From contig JAWMQP010000004.1 of assembly GCA_033283335.1 (NCBI GenBank), positions 124,001 to 188,000 on the forward strand: a stretch of 64,000 nt of DNA, in the 5' to 3' direction. Below the pieces are notes generated by a model. The model made no database searches and was not told where the DNA came from. It saw only the letters and a list, made by a program, of their open reading frames with translations. Below are positions 51,360-62,000 of this stretch, in pieces. Made by a program: the position numbers and the translations under genes. Every line of letters begins with the position of its first letter. Positions within the stretch are counted from its first letter, which is position 1. This stretch comes from Pseudomaricurvus sp033283335 (GTDB lineage: Bacteria; Pseudomonadota; Gammaproteobacteria; Pseudomonadales; Cellvibrionaceae).

Positions 51360-52460
51360 ATGAAATTCAGTGTACCTCGTGAAGCATTACTCAAGCCCTT
51401 ACAACTGGTGGCCGGCGTGGTGGAGCGTCGCCAGACCCTACCTGTCTTGGCGAATGTGTTGATCGTTCTGGATGGTGATCGACTGTCGCTGACCGGCACT
51501 GATCTCGAAGTTGAAATCGTGGCGCGAGTGCAACTGCCTGAGGCGGGAGAGTCCGGAGAATTGACGGTCCCGGCACGTAAACTGGTGGATATCTGTCGCT
51601 CCCTCCCCGATGACGCGGTTTTGAACTTTTCCGAGGAAAATCAGCGAGTTATTCTAAAGTCTGGGCGTAGCCGCTTTACTCTGTCGACGTTACCTGCCAA
51701 CGACTTCCCCAATGTGGAGCAGGGTACCGGCGATTTACAGTTTTCCTGTGAACAACAGGACATCAAGCGCCTGATTGACCGTACCGGTTTTGCCATGGCA
51801 CAGCAGGATGTCCGTTACTACCTCAATGGCATGTTGTGGGAAGTGCAGGAAGGGCAATTGCGGGCTGTGGCCACCGATGGCCATCGGCTGGCTATGTGTA
51901 CCCGTGCCGTTGCTGTCTCCACCGCCGAGACGGTGCAAGCCATTCTGCCCCGTAAGGGAGTCATGGAGCTGTCGCGACTGCTGGACGGACAAGGTAATGT
52001 GGACGTGGTACTGGGCAGCAACCATATTCGGGTTGCTACTGAAGATTACACCTTCACCTCCAAGCTGGTGGACGGTAAATTCCCGGATTACGAGCGGGTT
52101 TTGCCTCGGGGTGGCAACAAGCTGGTATTTGGAGATCGCAACGAACTGCGTCAGGCGTTCGGCCGCACCGCGATTTTATCGAATGAAAAATACCGTGGGG
52201 TACGTCTGTTGTTGTCTGACGGGCAACTCACCATCGTCGCCAACAACCCGGAACAGGAAGAGGCCGAGGAGCAGGTGGCAGTAGACTATAACGGTGACTC
52301 GCTGGAGATTGGCTTTAACGTCAGTTACCTGCAGGATGTGACCACTGTGCTGAGTTCCGATAAGATCAAAATGACCTTGTCCGACTCCAACAGCAGTGCG
52401 CTGCTGGAAGAGCCAGAGGCCGGCGATTCGGTCTATGTTGTGATGCCGATGCGCCTCTGA
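51360..52460 (+). CDS. dnaN: DNA polymerase III sliding clamp (beta subunit)
   Basis: 366 residues (E. coli 366). From ATG 51360: MKFSVPREALLKPLQLVAGVVERRQTLPVLANVL. Three clamp domains are present; the C-terminus EAGDSVYVVMPMRL is diagnostic. It forms a ring that tethers polymerase. It lies 112 bases after dnaA and 23 before recF. Confidence 0.98.
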   Translation: MKFSVPREALLKPLQLVAGVVERRQTLPVLANVLIVLDGDRLSLTGTDLEVEIVARVQLPEAGESGELTVPARKLVDICRSLPDDAVLNFSEENQRVILKSGRSRFTLSTLPANDFPNVEQGTGDLQFSCEQQDIKRLIDRTGFAMAQQDVRYYLNGMLWEVQEGQLRAVATDGHRLAMCTRAVAVSTAETVQAILPRKGVMELSRLLDGQGNVDVVLGSNHIRVATEDYTFTSKLVDGKFPDYERVLPRGGNKLVFGDRNELRQAFGRTAILSNEKYRGVRLLLSDGQLTIVANNPEQEEAEEQVAVDYNGDSLEIGFNVSYLQDVTTVLSSDKIKMTLSDSNSSALLEEPEAGDSVYVVMPMRL

Positions 52461-52483
52461 TTTCTGCACAAGCTTTTCTCTTT

Positions 52484-53668
52484 ATGACACTCCGGCGTTT
52501 GTCGGTGCACAACTTCCGCAATCTGCAAGCGGTGGATATTGAGCTGTCGCCACAGCTCAATATCTTTTATGGCGCCAACGGCAGCGGCAAGACCAGTGTG
52601 CTGGAAGCCATCAGTACACTCTCCTTGGGGCGCTCCTTTCGATCCCGCAAATACAAAACCATGATTCACTACGATGCTGCAGCCTACACGGTATTCGGTC
52701 GTATTGTCGTGGGTGAATCCACGCTGTTGCCCGTTGGCGTGCAACGGGATCGGCAGGGACAAGTTTTGATAAAAAAGGGCGGCAGTCCCTGCGGCTCCGC
52801 GGCTGAGCTGGCCGAGGCGCTTCCGGTCCGCATCATGAATGGCCATTCGTTTGGCTTATTGGAAGGTTCTCCCCTGGTTCGCCGTCAGTTTCTGGATTGG
52901 CTGGTGTTCCACGTGGAACATGAGTTTTTCTCGGTCTGGCGCAACTACGAAAAGTGCTTAAAACACCGCAACAGTCTGCTCAGACGTGATAAAATTGATC
53001 CCTTATTGCTGGCCTCCTGGGACCGCGAGCTGACCGCTCTGGCCCTGCGTCTGGACACGTTTCGTGCTCAGGCCTTCGCCCAGCTGCAGCGTGTATTTGT
53101 CGGGCTTATGGAAGGCTTTGAAGGCATTCCAGCCATTAGTCTGCGCTATTACCGCGGCTGGGATGCGGAGCAACCCTTTGAGCAACTGCTGGCGGAAACC
53201 CAGACACGGGATATGGAACTGGGCTATACCCGTCAAGGGCCGCACCGTGCCGACGTGCGGATTATGTGCGGAAAAGCGTTGGCGGTAGATGTACTGTCCC
53301 GCGGGCAGCAGAAAATTGTGGTCAGTGCGCTGTTGATTGCTCAGGGCATGGTGTTTAACCAAGTGCAACAGCGGCCTTGTGTATACCTGATTGATGACTT
53401 GCCGGCGGAGCTGGACGAGCACTTTCGTCAGACCCTGGCCGGGTGGTTGACGCAAATGGGGTCGCAGGTGTTTGTCACTGGGGTGGAAAAGCAGCCGCTG
53501 TTGTCCGCCTGGCAGACAGAATTTCAAGGGCATGACTCAGGTATGTCTCCCGAGCGTGTCGGTAAGCCGAAGAAACTGGGCGTGAATCAACATCAAGTGT
53601 TCCACGTGGAACATGGAACCGTGGTGTTGGACTCAGATTCCGAGATCGATCAATACGAAACATTATAA
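52484..53668 (+). CDS. recF: DNA replication and repair protein RecF
   Basis: 394 residues, slightly longer than usual (about 360). Starts MTLRRLSVHNFRNLQAVDIELSPQLNIFYGANGSGKTSVLEAISTLSLGRSFR with Walker A GANGSGKT. The ABC signature is in VDVLSRGQQKIVVSALLIAQG and Walker B in VYLIDDLPAELD. It aids RecA loading at gaps. The C-terminal QHQVFHVEHGTVVLDSDSEIDQYETL extends past the core. Two parS sites are embedded in the codons VFHVEH, which occur twice (near residues 141-146 and 372-377). Confidence 0.97.
   Translation: MTLRRLSVHNFRNLQAVDIELSPQLNIFYGANGSGKTSVLEAISTLSLGRSFRSRKYKTMIHYDAAAYTVFGRIVVGESTLLPVGVQRDRQGQVLIKKGGSPCGSAAELAEALPVRIMNGHSFGLLEGSPLVRRQFLDWLVFHVEHEFFSVWRNYEKCLKHRNSLLRRDKIDPLLLASWDRELTALALRLDTFRAQAFAQLQRVFVGLMEGFEGIPAISLRYYRGWDAEQPFEQLLAETQTRDMELGYTRQGPHRADVRIMCGKALAVDVLSRGQQKIVVSALLIAQGMVFNQVQQRPCVYLIDDLPAELDEHFRQTLAGWLTQMGSQVFVTGVEKQPLLSAWQTEFQGHDSGMSPERVGKPKKLGVNQHQVFHVEHGTVVLDSDSEIDQYETL
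52905..52920. other. parS site 1 (ParB binding) within recF
   Basis: A 16-bp perfect palindrome TGTTCCACGTGGAACA, identical to the pseudomonad parS sequence and one base from the B. subtilis consensus. Confidence 0.93.
53598..53613. other. parS site 2 (ParB binding) within recF
   Basis: A second exact copy of the 16-bp palindrome, 693 bases after the first and in the same codon phase. It lies about 50 bases before the recF stop. Confidence 0.93.
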
Positions 53669-53699
53669 AAGCGTGATCGCTTAATACGTGGAGTTAACT

Positions 53700-56123
53700 A
53701 TGTCAGATGAGACTTCTTACGACTCGTCCAGTATCAAAGTTCTGAAAGGTCTGGACGCTGTTCGTAAGCGCCCAGGGATGTACATTGGTGATACCGACGA
53801 TGGTACGGGCCTGCACCATATGGTGTTTGAGATTGTCGATAACTCCATTGATGAGGCGTTGGCGGGTCATTGTTCGGAAATCAAAGTGGTGATTCATCCG
53901 GACGAATCGGTGTCGGTGGTGGATAACGGCCGGGGCATTCCCACGGAAATCCATGAGGAAGAGGGAGTATCCGCAGCTGAAGTGATTATGACTGTGCTGC
54001 ACGCCGGTGGTAAGTTCGATGACAACACCTACAAGGTGTCCGGCGGCCTGCACGGTGTTGGGGTTTCCGTGGTGAATGCTCTGTCGGCCAAATTGAAGTT
54101 GACCATCCGCCGTGGTGGTAAGGTGTATGAGCAGATTTATCATCACGGTGTGCCCCAGGCCCCGCTGGCCGTGGTGGGGGATACCGATACCACCGGTACC
54201 GAAGTGCATTTCCACCCGTCAGCCGATACCTTTACCAACATCGAGTTCCACTTTGATCAGCTGGCCAAGCGTTTGCGGGAGCTGTCGTTCCTCAATTCCG
54301 GCGTGCGCATTGTGCTGAAAGACGAGCGCAGCGGCAAGGAAGAGGTGTACGAGTACGAAGGGGGACTGAAAGCGTTTGTTGAGCACATCAACCAGAATAA
54401 AACCCCCATTAACCAGGTGATGCACTTCAACACCCAGCGCGAAGACGATGGGGTGGGGGTCGAAGTGGCTCTGCAGTGGAACGACAGCTTCCAGGAAAAC
54501 ATATTCTGCTACACCAACAACATTCCCCAGCGCGATGGCGGTACTCACCTGGCGGGGTTCCGAGCAGCCCTGACCCGCGGTCTGAACGGCTATATCGAGC
54601 GTGAGGGTTTGGGGAAAAAGGACAAGGTCAACACCACCGGTGACGATGCCCGGGAAGGCTTGACGGCCATTATTTCCGTCAAAGTGCCAGACCCCAAGTT
54701 CTCTTCCCAGACCAAAGACAAGTTGGTCTCGTCCGAGGTGAAAACCGCGGTAGAGCAGGAAATGGGCTCGTCCTTTGCCGATTACCTGATTGAAAACCCC
54801 AACGAGGCCAAAGCCGTCGTGGGTAAAATGATAGAAGCGGCCAAGGCCCGGGAAGCGGCCCGTCGAGCCCGGGAAATGACCCGTCGCAAGGGCGCTCTGG
54901 ACATTGCCGGCTTACCCGGCAAGCTGGCTGATTGTCAGGAGAAAGACCCTGCGCTGTCGGAAATCTACCTGGTGGAGGGTGACTCTGCCGGTGGCTCCGC
55001 CAAGCAGGGGCGGGCCCGTAAGACCCAGGCTATCCTGCCGCTGAAAGGCAAGATCCTCAATGTGGAAAAGGCGCGCTTTGACAAGATGTTGTCCAGCGCC
55101 GAGGTGGGCACGCTGATCACCGCGCTGGGCTGCGGTATCGGCAATCAGGAGTTCGACCCGGATAAACTGCGCTACCACAGCATCATTATTATGACGGATG
55201 CGGATGTGGACGGTTCTCACATCCGCACCCTGTTGCTGACCTTCTTTTTCCGCCAGATGCGGGAACTGGTTGAGCGTGGACACATTTTTATCGCCCAGCC
55301 GCCGCTGTACAAAATCAGTAAGGGCAAGCAGGAACAGTACCTGAAAGACGATGACGCCCTCACCCAATTCCTTACCCAGGCGGCGCTGGAGGGTTCCTCC
55401 CTGCACGTCAATGCCGATGCTCCGGGCATCACCGGTGAGGGCTTGGAAAGCCTGGTGACCGAGTACCGCAAGGTGATGGCCACTATCGATCGCCTGTCGC
55501 GGCTGTATCCGTCCGAAGCCCTGCAGCAGATGATCTACATGAGCCCCATTAAAGAAGAGCACCTAGCCGATCGTCAGGCGGTGGAGCAGTGGGCGGAAGT
55601 GCTATCAACCCGGTTGCTGGTCAACAACAGCAGCGGCAGTCATCGTTACGAGGCGTTTGTTAAAGAAGATGAAGAGCGGCATATCTTTATTCCTGTGGTG
55701 CGCATTACCGCTCACGGAGTGCCGACCGATTTCGTCTTCAGCCGCGACTTCTTCCTGTCCGGTGAATACGCGTCGATCATGAACCTGGGGCAGCGTCTGG
55801 ACGGCCTGATCGAAGAGGGCGGCTACATCCAGCGGGGTGAGCGCCGCAGTGACACCACCAGCTTTGCCCAGGCTCTGGAATGGCTGATGAAGGAATCCCG
55901 TCGTGGCTACAACATTCAGCGCTATAAAGGTCTGGGTGAAATGAATCCCGAGCAGCTGTGGGAAACCACCATGGACCCCGAAACCCGACGTATGCTGCAG
56001 GTGACCATCGAAGACGCCATTGCCGCGGACCAGATGTTTACCACCCTGATGGGGGATCAGGTGGAGCCGCGGCGTGACTTTATTGAAACCAACGCGCTGG
56101 CGGTAGCCAACCTCGACGTCTGA
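53700..56123 (+). CDS. gyrB: DNA gyrase subunit B
   Basis: 807 residues from ATG 53700, with GGAG 7 bases upstream. GHKL ATPase VRKRPGMYIGDTDDGTGLHHMVFEIVDNSIDEALAG, transducer loop GGLHGVGVSVVNALS, TOPRIM EIYLVEGDSAGGSAKQGR with MTDADVDGSHIRTLLLTFF, and the C-terminal YKGLGEMNPEQLWETTMDP. The insertion of about 165 residues in the TOPRIM region typical of gammaproteobacterial GyrB is present. It introduces negative supercoils with GyrA. A strong terminator follows. Confidence 0.99.
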   Translation: MSDETSYDSSSIKVLKGLDAVRKRPGMYIGDTDDGTGLHHMVFEIVDNSIDEALAGHCSEIKVVIHPDESVSVVDNGRGIPTEIHEEEGVSAAEVIMTVLHAGGKFDDNTYKVSGGLHGVGVSVVNALSAKLKLTIRRGGKVYEQIYHHGVPQAPLAVVGDTDTTGTEVHFHPSADTFTNIEFHFDQLAKRLRELSFLNSGVRIVLKDERSGKEEVYEYEGGLKAFVEHINQNKTPINQVMHFNTQREDDGVGVEVALQWNDSFQENIFCYTNNIPQRDGGTHLAGFRAALTRGLNGYIEREGLGKKDKVNTTGDDAREGLTAIISVKVPDPKFSSQTKDKLVSSEVKTAVEQEMGSSFADYLIENPNEAKAVVGKMIEAAKAREAARRAREMTRRKGALDIAGLPGKLADCQEKDPALSEIYLVEGDSAGGSAKQGRARKTQAILPLKGKILNVEKARFDKMLSSAEVGTLITALGCGIGNQEFDPDKLRYHSIIIMTDADVDGSHIRTLLLTFFFRQMRELVERGHIFIAQPPLYKISKGKQEQYLKDDDALTQFLTQAALEGSSLHVNADAPGITGEGLESLVTEYRKVMATIDRLSRLYPSEALQQMIYMSPIKEEHLADRQAVEQWAEVLSTRLLVNNSSGSHRYEAFVKEDEERHIFIPVVRITAHGVPTDFVFSRDFFLSGEYASIMNLGQRLDGLIEEGGYIQRGERRSDTTSFAQALEWLMKESRRGYNIQRYKGLGEMNPEQLWETTMDPETRRMLQVTIEDAIAADQMFTTLMGDQVEPRRDFIETNALAVANLDV

Positions 56124-56189
56124 CTCTCCCCAGTATTGTGGCGCTCGCCGGCATTTCTTTTCTACAGGACTATCCGAGCGCCTATAGTT

Positions 56190-56219
56190 CACCAGCCCCG
56201 TCGGGGCTGGTGGCTTTTT
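56190..56219 (+). terminator. Rho-independent terminator after gyrB
   Basis: A 10-bp GC-rich stem CACCAGCCCC / GGGGCTGGTG with a 3-base loop and TTTTT, 67 bases after the gyrB stop. Confidence 0.93.
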
Positions 56220-56327
56220 CCCCGCTACAGTCTATGGTTGACAGTACCCCAAATTGATTGGTGCTGTTGTTTCCACACCCTGTTTACCGTAAGGATACAG
56301 CACCTCAGCAAAAGAGGTTGTGCTGCA

Positions 56328-57329
56328 ATGGTTGTAACCAGAATTGTCCCTGTTAGGTTTTTTCTTTTTCTCCTGTTCACCGTTGTGGCGGTGCAGCCGA
56401 GCCTGGCAGCCGAAGCGCTGGCCTCCTGGAACGACGGCGTCAGTAAACAGTCGATCATGACCTTTGTTGAGCGGGTTACCGATCAGGATTCGCCTGACTT
56501 TATCCCTGTTTCAGAGCGCATCGCGGTATTCGACAATGACGGTACCCTGTGGTCGGAGCAGCCGTTTTATTTCCAGCTTTTCTTCGCCATTGACCGCATC
56601 AAGGCCATGGCACCTGCACACCCCGAATGGCAGCAGGAGGAACCCTATGCTTCCCTGATCAAAGGCGATATTGAGAAAGCACTGGCCGGGGGTAAGGAAG
56701 CCCTGTTAAAAATTGTAGTGAGTACTCACGCCGGTGTGACAGCTGAAGAATTCAGGCACAACGTACAGCAGTGGTTGCAAACAGCGCGTCATCCCAAGAC
56801 CCAAAAGCCCTATACCGGGATGGTCTACCAGCCTATGCTGGAGCTGCTCGATTACCTGCGGGAAAATGATTTTAAAACCTTTATCGTCTCCGGCGGCGGC
56901 ATCGATTTCCTGCGGGTGTTTGCTGAAGAGGTGTACGGCATTCCCCCCGAGCAGGTGGTGGGGTCGAGCATAAAAGCCAAGTATGAAGTCCGTGACGGTA
57001 AGCCCGTGATGGTGAAACTGGGGGAACTGGACTTCGTTGATGACAAGGAAGGAAAACCCGTGGGGATTCATCAACATATCGGCCGCCGGCCTGTCTTTGC
57101 CGCTGGTAACTCCGACGGTGATTTTCAGATGCTGGAGTGGACCACCGGCGGCGAAAGTGCGAGCCTGGGGCTTATTGTGCACCATACGGATGGCGAGCGG
57201 GAATGGGCCTACGATCGCAAATCGGTCGTCGGTCAGCTCAATCGGGGATTGGATGAAGCTAAGCAACGCGGTTGGCTGCTGGTGGATATGAAAAAAGACT
57301 GGCGGGTGGTTTACCCACCCGCCAAGTGA
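56328..57329 (+). CDS. Exported HAD-superfamily hydrolase
   Basis: 333 residues from ATG 56328, preceded by GAGG; a longer open frame from 56136 overlaps the gyrB terminator and is not credible. Signal peptide 1-27 (ending PSLA). HAD motif I VFDNDGTLW with Asp69 and Asp71, motif II in FIVSGGGIDFL, motif III Lys in the SSIKAKYE region, motif IV FAAGNSDGDFQML. The family is phosphoserine-phosphatase-like, and the periplasmic location suggests a phosphomonoesterase of unknown substrate. It is isolated, between the gyrB terminator and a convergent cytochrome gene. Confidence 0.87.
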   Translation: MVVTRIVPVRFFLFLLFTVVAVQPSLAAEALASWNDGVSKQSIMTFVERVTDQDSPDFIPVSERIAVFDNDGTLWSEQPFYFQLFFAIDRIKAMAPAHPEWQQEEPYASLIKGDIEKALAGGKEALLKIVVSTHAGVTAEEFRHNVQQWLQTARHPKTQKPYTGMVYQPMLELLDYLRENDFKTFIVSGGGIDFLRVFAEEVYGIPPEQVVGSSIKAKYEVRDGKPVMVKLGELDFVDDKEGKPVGIHQHIGRRPVFAAGNSDGDFQMLEWTTGGESASLGLIVHHTDGEREWAYDRKSVVGQLNRGLDEAKQRGWLLVDMKKDWRVVYPPAK

Positions 57330-57371
57330 CAGCTTATTTTCTTTGGGCAGAGACTCAGCCGGCCTGACTTT

Positions 57372-57971
57372 CTACTGCAGACTGGCTTTCAGCTTCTTGA
57401 GAATTTCGATTTCTTCCGCTGTCGGGGTGTAGCGATTGCCACAGCGGGCATCGGTTTTTTGCAGCAACTGGCTAATTTGCGGGGAGAGGGGGATCGGATC
57501 GCAGCCGTGGCCAGTTTCGCAGATCATATCGAACTGGGGTTGGGCTTTGACATGGCAGCTGAAGCAGTTACCGCCAAAGCGGTTCACCACATCCACAAAG
57601 CCACGTTTGTGAATCTCAGTCCCTTCGCTGGATACCGTTAATTCAAAAAACTCCCAATCTTTGGTGGCGGAGTTATAGCCTTTCGGGTGTTTGACCATGA
57701 CTTCGGTCGGCACCAGTTGCACCACTGACCCAGGTGGGTATTCCCCCGTTTCGGCCTGTGCCACAGCTAAGGTGTCTGCCAGCTTACCCTCAAGCAGATT
57801 ATCTACGTAAAAGCCCCGTACAGGAGTCATATCCAACATACAGCGAAAATCCTGTGGACTGATTTCCAGTGCCGTAGCTTCGCTAGAAGCGGCGGATACG
57901 ATTTCTGTTTGCAGGCTAAAAGGCAGCAATACCAAAGACAGAGTCAGCAGTTTGAGTAAGGGTTGACGCAT
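57372..57971 (-). CDS. Cytochrome P460-like monohaem c-type protein
   Basis: 199 residues from ATG 57971, with GGAG 9 bases upstream; an ATG three codons earlier abuts that GGAG. Signal peptide about 1-28. One CXXCH haem motif, CFSCH, at 136-140 near the C-terminus. The order YPPGSVVQLVPTEVMVKHPKGYNSATKDWEFFEL then haem site resembles the cytochrome P460 family, some members of which oxidise hydroxylamine. Four further Cys (FRCML, MICETGHGCDP, DARCGN) are unusual and may form disulfides. Its substrate and redox partner are unknown. Confidence 0.75.
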   Translation of the reverse strand: MRQPLLKLLTLSLVLLPFSLQTEIVSAASSEATALEISPQDFRCMLDMTPVRGFYVDNLLEGKLADTLAVAQAETGEYPPGSVVQLVPTEVMVKHPKGYNSATKDWEFFELTVSSEGTEIHKRGFVDVVNRFGGNCFSCHVKAQPQFDMICETGHGCDPIPLSPQISQLLQKTDARCGNRYTPTAEEIEILKKLKASLQ

Positions 57972-58120
57972 TGTAGGCATCTCCAGTTCAGGAAGGGAAA
58001 TTTCTGTTTTATTTTAGTTGTAAAAAATTTAATTGCACGCAATCTGTTTATTGAATTTTCTCTTCTAGTACAAGGCTTACGGGAAGCAAAGGCAAAATTG
58101 ACGGTGTTTGATTGGCTGGC

Positions 58121-58930
58121 TCAAGACTGTTCAAACAGTTTGTTGAGATAAGCCGCCAGACGCACGCCTGCCTGTTGTAGGCGCAGTTTAATGATCGGTA
58201 AATACTGGTGTTGATAGTCCCAGCCCAGCTCTGTAGATGATGGGTACAGCGTTTCCCGGAGTTGGACACTTTCGGCAACCCATACTGCAGGGTCAGTCTG
58301 TGCCCAATTGGCCTGATCGTCTGGGGATATCTTTTGCTTCAGCCATAGACTCCATTCACTGTAGGACAGACGCTGATGGTTGATGATATCGCTGTCCCAT
58401 AAGCGGTGAAGGTTGGTGTTCTCGCTGAAGAACTGTAGGGGTAGTTCATTGCCGCCACGATCGAGGCCATTACCGGCATGCAGGGGCTGGTGCAAGTCAC
58501 CAATGATGTGAATGCTGAATCTCAACGCCAGTTGTTTATCGGCAGTATCAGTCTTGGAATCCAGCAGGACTTGTTTGAATTGGGCCAGAGCGGTGATGGC
58601 GTCACCGACGGCTGGCTTCGGGGCGCTGGCGTAGGTTTCTCCTGCGGGCACCGTCACGTAGTGCCAGGGCGATGCTGTTTGTTGCCAGAATTGGCTGGGA
58701 TCAGAGCGCATTTCATCGGCATAGGTTGACGCTTCGGCCAGCGATTCATTGGGCAACAGCTGCGAAATAGCGCTCCTGGCGTCTGCGGACAGGTAGGGCT
58801 CGGCAATGCTGCTGACGATACGATGACCCGTGGGACCCCAGGCCTGGGAGGGTGACGACAGCATTAACAATGCGCTAATCACAAAGCCGTGAAAAATCGT
58901 CAGGGCTTGTGATGGCGTGTGTGGTCGCAT
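58121..58930 (-). CDS. S1/P1 nuclease
   Basis: 269 residues. Signal peptide 1-30, so the mature protein begins with Trp31 (WGPTGH), as in this zinc nuclease family where the N-terminal Trp binds metal. Other zinc ligands lie in WHYVTVP and IHIIGDLHQPLHAGNGLDRGGN. It degrades single-stranded DNA/RNA and can act as a 3'-nucleotidase. It is exported, and lies between the cytochrome gene and the Oar-like receptor on the same strand. Confidence 0.95.
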   Translation of the reverse strand: MRPHTPSQALTIFHGFVISALLMLSSPSQAWGPTGHRIVSSIAEPYLSADARSAISQLLPNESLAEASTYADEMRSDPSQFWQQTASPWHYVTVPAGETYASAPKPAVGDAITALAQFKQVLLDSKTDTADKQLALRFSIHIIGDLHQPLHAGNGLDRGGNELPLQFFSENTNLHRLWDSDIINHQRLSYSEWSLWLKQKISPDDQANWAQTDPAVWVAESVQLRETLYPSSTELGWDYQHQYLPIIKLRLQQAGVRLAAYLNKLFEQS

Positions 58931-58963
58931 GGTAGCTCCTCACTCAGCGAAAACCTGAACACC

Positions 58964-58997
58964 AACGCAGCGCATCCCGACATGGTTGCGCTGCGTT
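58964..58997 (-). terminator. Inverted repeat after the Oar-like receptor gene
   Basis: An 11-bp perfect stem AACGCAGCGCA / TGCGCTGCGTT with a 12-base loop, 42 bases beyond the receptor stop and before the nuclease gene. No U-run follows directly, so it may attenuate rather than stop transcription. Confidence 0.5.
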
Positions 58998-59038
58998 AAC
59001 ACCAGTCTACGTATATACCAGATTCGGTTTATACCTGA

Positions 59039-62000
59039 CTAGAAGTTATAGCTGAGACCGAATCGTACTTGGTACAGGGATGCCTCACCAATGCGAGACT
59101 CTTCCTGGTTGCCCGGCTCAACTGTTCCGGGGAAATCCACCTGGCGCAGTACCCCCCACTCATCATTCAACAGGTTGGTGAGGTTATCGATCACGACATA
59201 GGCAGATGCTCTGTGATCCTCACTGATGCCGGGCAGTTCCTGCTCAATACGCAGATCGGCCTTGGTCCACCAGGAGCCATCCTCTTCATTGCGCTCACTA
59301 CCAGGTAACAACACGTTGTTGCCTTCCAGGTAAGGGGTGAAGTTATAAATGCCGTTGCCTGAAACGGTGTAGCTGTAAGAGGGACCCTGATAGGACTGCA
59401 GGAAAAGTGAAATGCGGGTAGCGTAGCCGTCGATGAACTCGCGGGTGTAGTTGAGGTTGGCTGTAAAGCGGTGCTTGATGTTGTAACTGGAGGTGGAGGC
59501 AACTTGTTCCTGGGGATCAAAAAACGCCCGGTTCTGATAATTGGAAAAAGCCACCGAGCTGTTCATGGGCTGGATGTCTTCAGCATCGGAAAAGGCGTAG
59601 CCAATATTCCAGTGAAGGCCGTTGTCGTGTCTTTTGGACAGGTTCAGGGAAACCATGTAAGAGTCGGCGTCTTCGTCGGCATTGGTTAATACAAACGAGG
59701 GTTCTCTGACACTGCTGTAAATCGGGTAGCCGTCGTCATTGGTACCGGTTCGTTCCAGGTCACCACGTAACACAATGGCAGAATCCTGCGTGCGGGTAAA
59801 CAGCAGGTCGGCGTTAACGACATAGTTATTGTCGAACACATAAACACCACCAAAAGCCACCTTCCACTCTGACGGCAATTTAAAATCCGGATCGAGATAG
59901 TTGATTTCGTTGTTATCACCTTCGCCGGCGGCTACGGCGTCATACAGTTCTTGTGGGATTCCATAACCTGGTCCTGCAGGCGCTCCATCTTCAACTGCAG
60001 CATAGACAACATCACTGTCAAACAATGAACGGCTGCCATCGGTATAACCAAAGCTGCGACCACGCTGGCCGAACTGCAGGACATTGTTGTTAGAATAATT
60101 GTTGGAGAGCCAAACGTTGGGGTTGCCACCGGAAAATAAGCCGATACCACCGTGCAAGGTTAACTGATCAGTGAGGTGATAGGTGAAACCCAGACGTGGT
60201 TGCAAAAGTCCTTCACCATCCAGGGTTTGATCGTTGCCAAAACCATAATCGGCCACGAAATCATCATTCACCACTGGTTCGTCATCGGTCGTATACCAGT
60301 CGTAACGCAATCCCAGCACCAGATTGAGGTCGTAACCGAAGCTGATTTCATCCTGGAAGTAAACCGTATTGAATTCATAACCCCAATCGGCGGCGGCATC
60401 TTCAGGCTTACCGGAAGGTGCATTATTGTAGTAAATAGCATCGGCGAAACCGTTCCTGAAATTATCGATACCGTCAAAACGAATTTCGGTTTCGGTGTGC
60501 TGAACGAACAGGTTAAACACATTTAAAGCTTCACGCTCGTAGCCAAAGCTGAAGCTATGATCTTCCAGCAGATATTTGCCTTTAACAGCAAAGGTCGTGA
60601 CATCATAATCGAGGTCATTGGAGTGACGGCTGTCATCACCTCCGAGATAAACATCGACTTCATCGAGTTCTACTCGGATTTCCCCGAAGTCTGTGCCACC
60701 TATAGAGTTCTGCCAGTTATCCAGTTCCAAATAGCCTAGCCTAACTTCGGTGGAAAAGTTTTCTGTCCAGTCAGAATAGAGAGTGGCAACCCAGGACTCC
60801 AGTTCTGCGCCGCGTTCATAGAGATGATTGGAAAACTCAATTTCATAAAGGTCATCGTCCGACTCGGTAAAGTTATTGCCGTCGTTGTAGTTGTAGGTCA
60901 CGGACAGACGCTGGGTGTCGCTGAGGTTGGCATCAAATTTTATCAGCAGCTTTTCATCCTCATTGTCTAAGCTGCTGGGAATGTTACCCGGGTCGTATTG
61001 ATACAGGGTTCGGGCAATCTCAGCAATTTCATCAAGCTCTGCTTGCGACGCCTGGACTTCGTTGACGGCGCCGGAACCTAAAGCTCCGCGGTCGAAGACG
61101 TTGGCTCCTTCAAGCTTTTCGTAGGCGGCAAAAAAGAAAAGCCTGTCGGGAATGATCGGCCCACCCAAGGTAAAGCCGAAACGGGTTTCATCAAAGGCAC
61201 CAGCTTCAATATCTTCACCTTCGAGGGAATCGCCCTGCAGACTGTCACTGGTATAGTCGTAGAACACTGAGCCACTGAAGCGGTTGCCGCCAGATTTGGT
61301 CACGGCATTGATGTTACAGGCGGTAAAACCACCGTACTCAACATCAAAGGGGGCGAGTTCCACAGCAACCTGGTTGATGGCGTCGTAAGAAAATGGCATT
61401 CGCTCTGTGGGGTAACCGTTGGAGTTTAAACCAAAAGCGTCATTCATTCTCACCCCGTCAACGGTCAAGCTGTTGAAGCGTGAATTCTTACCGCCACATT
61501 GAACGGCGTTGATACTACCGCGGGATTCATCAACATAGACGCGGGGGTCAAGTCGAATGACATCAGTGAGGTTACGGTTGATGGCGGGAGCTGTCTGCAA
61601 CTGGGCCAGATCAAAGCTCGCACTGGGGCCAACGGCTGCGGTGTTGGTAATTTGATCTCTTGTCACATAGACAATCACCTCTTCCAGGCTTTCACTCTCT
61701 GCCAGTGCAAACTGAAGGTCTGTGGTCTCACCGAGGTAGAGGGAAACCTCTTTAGAGGTTTGTGTTTTATATCCGTCGCCGGTGGCGGTAACGGTATAGT
61801 CGCCGTGGATCGGTAAGTTGTTGATCCGAAACTGGCCGTCACTGCGGGTGGAAATCGTGCGGGTAAACCCGGCAGATGCATTCATGATGGTAATCGTGGC
61901 GTTGGCAATCGGATTGCCATTGGCGTCGCTGACGATACCTTTTATTTCGGATGAGGTTTGCTGAGCTGTCAGGTTGCCGGAAAAGCCTATAACCGTCAGT

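Noticed and set aside
56136..56327. N-terminal extension of the exported HAD hydrolase
   Set aside because: It would run through the gyrB terminator stem and place 64 residues before a clear signal peptide.
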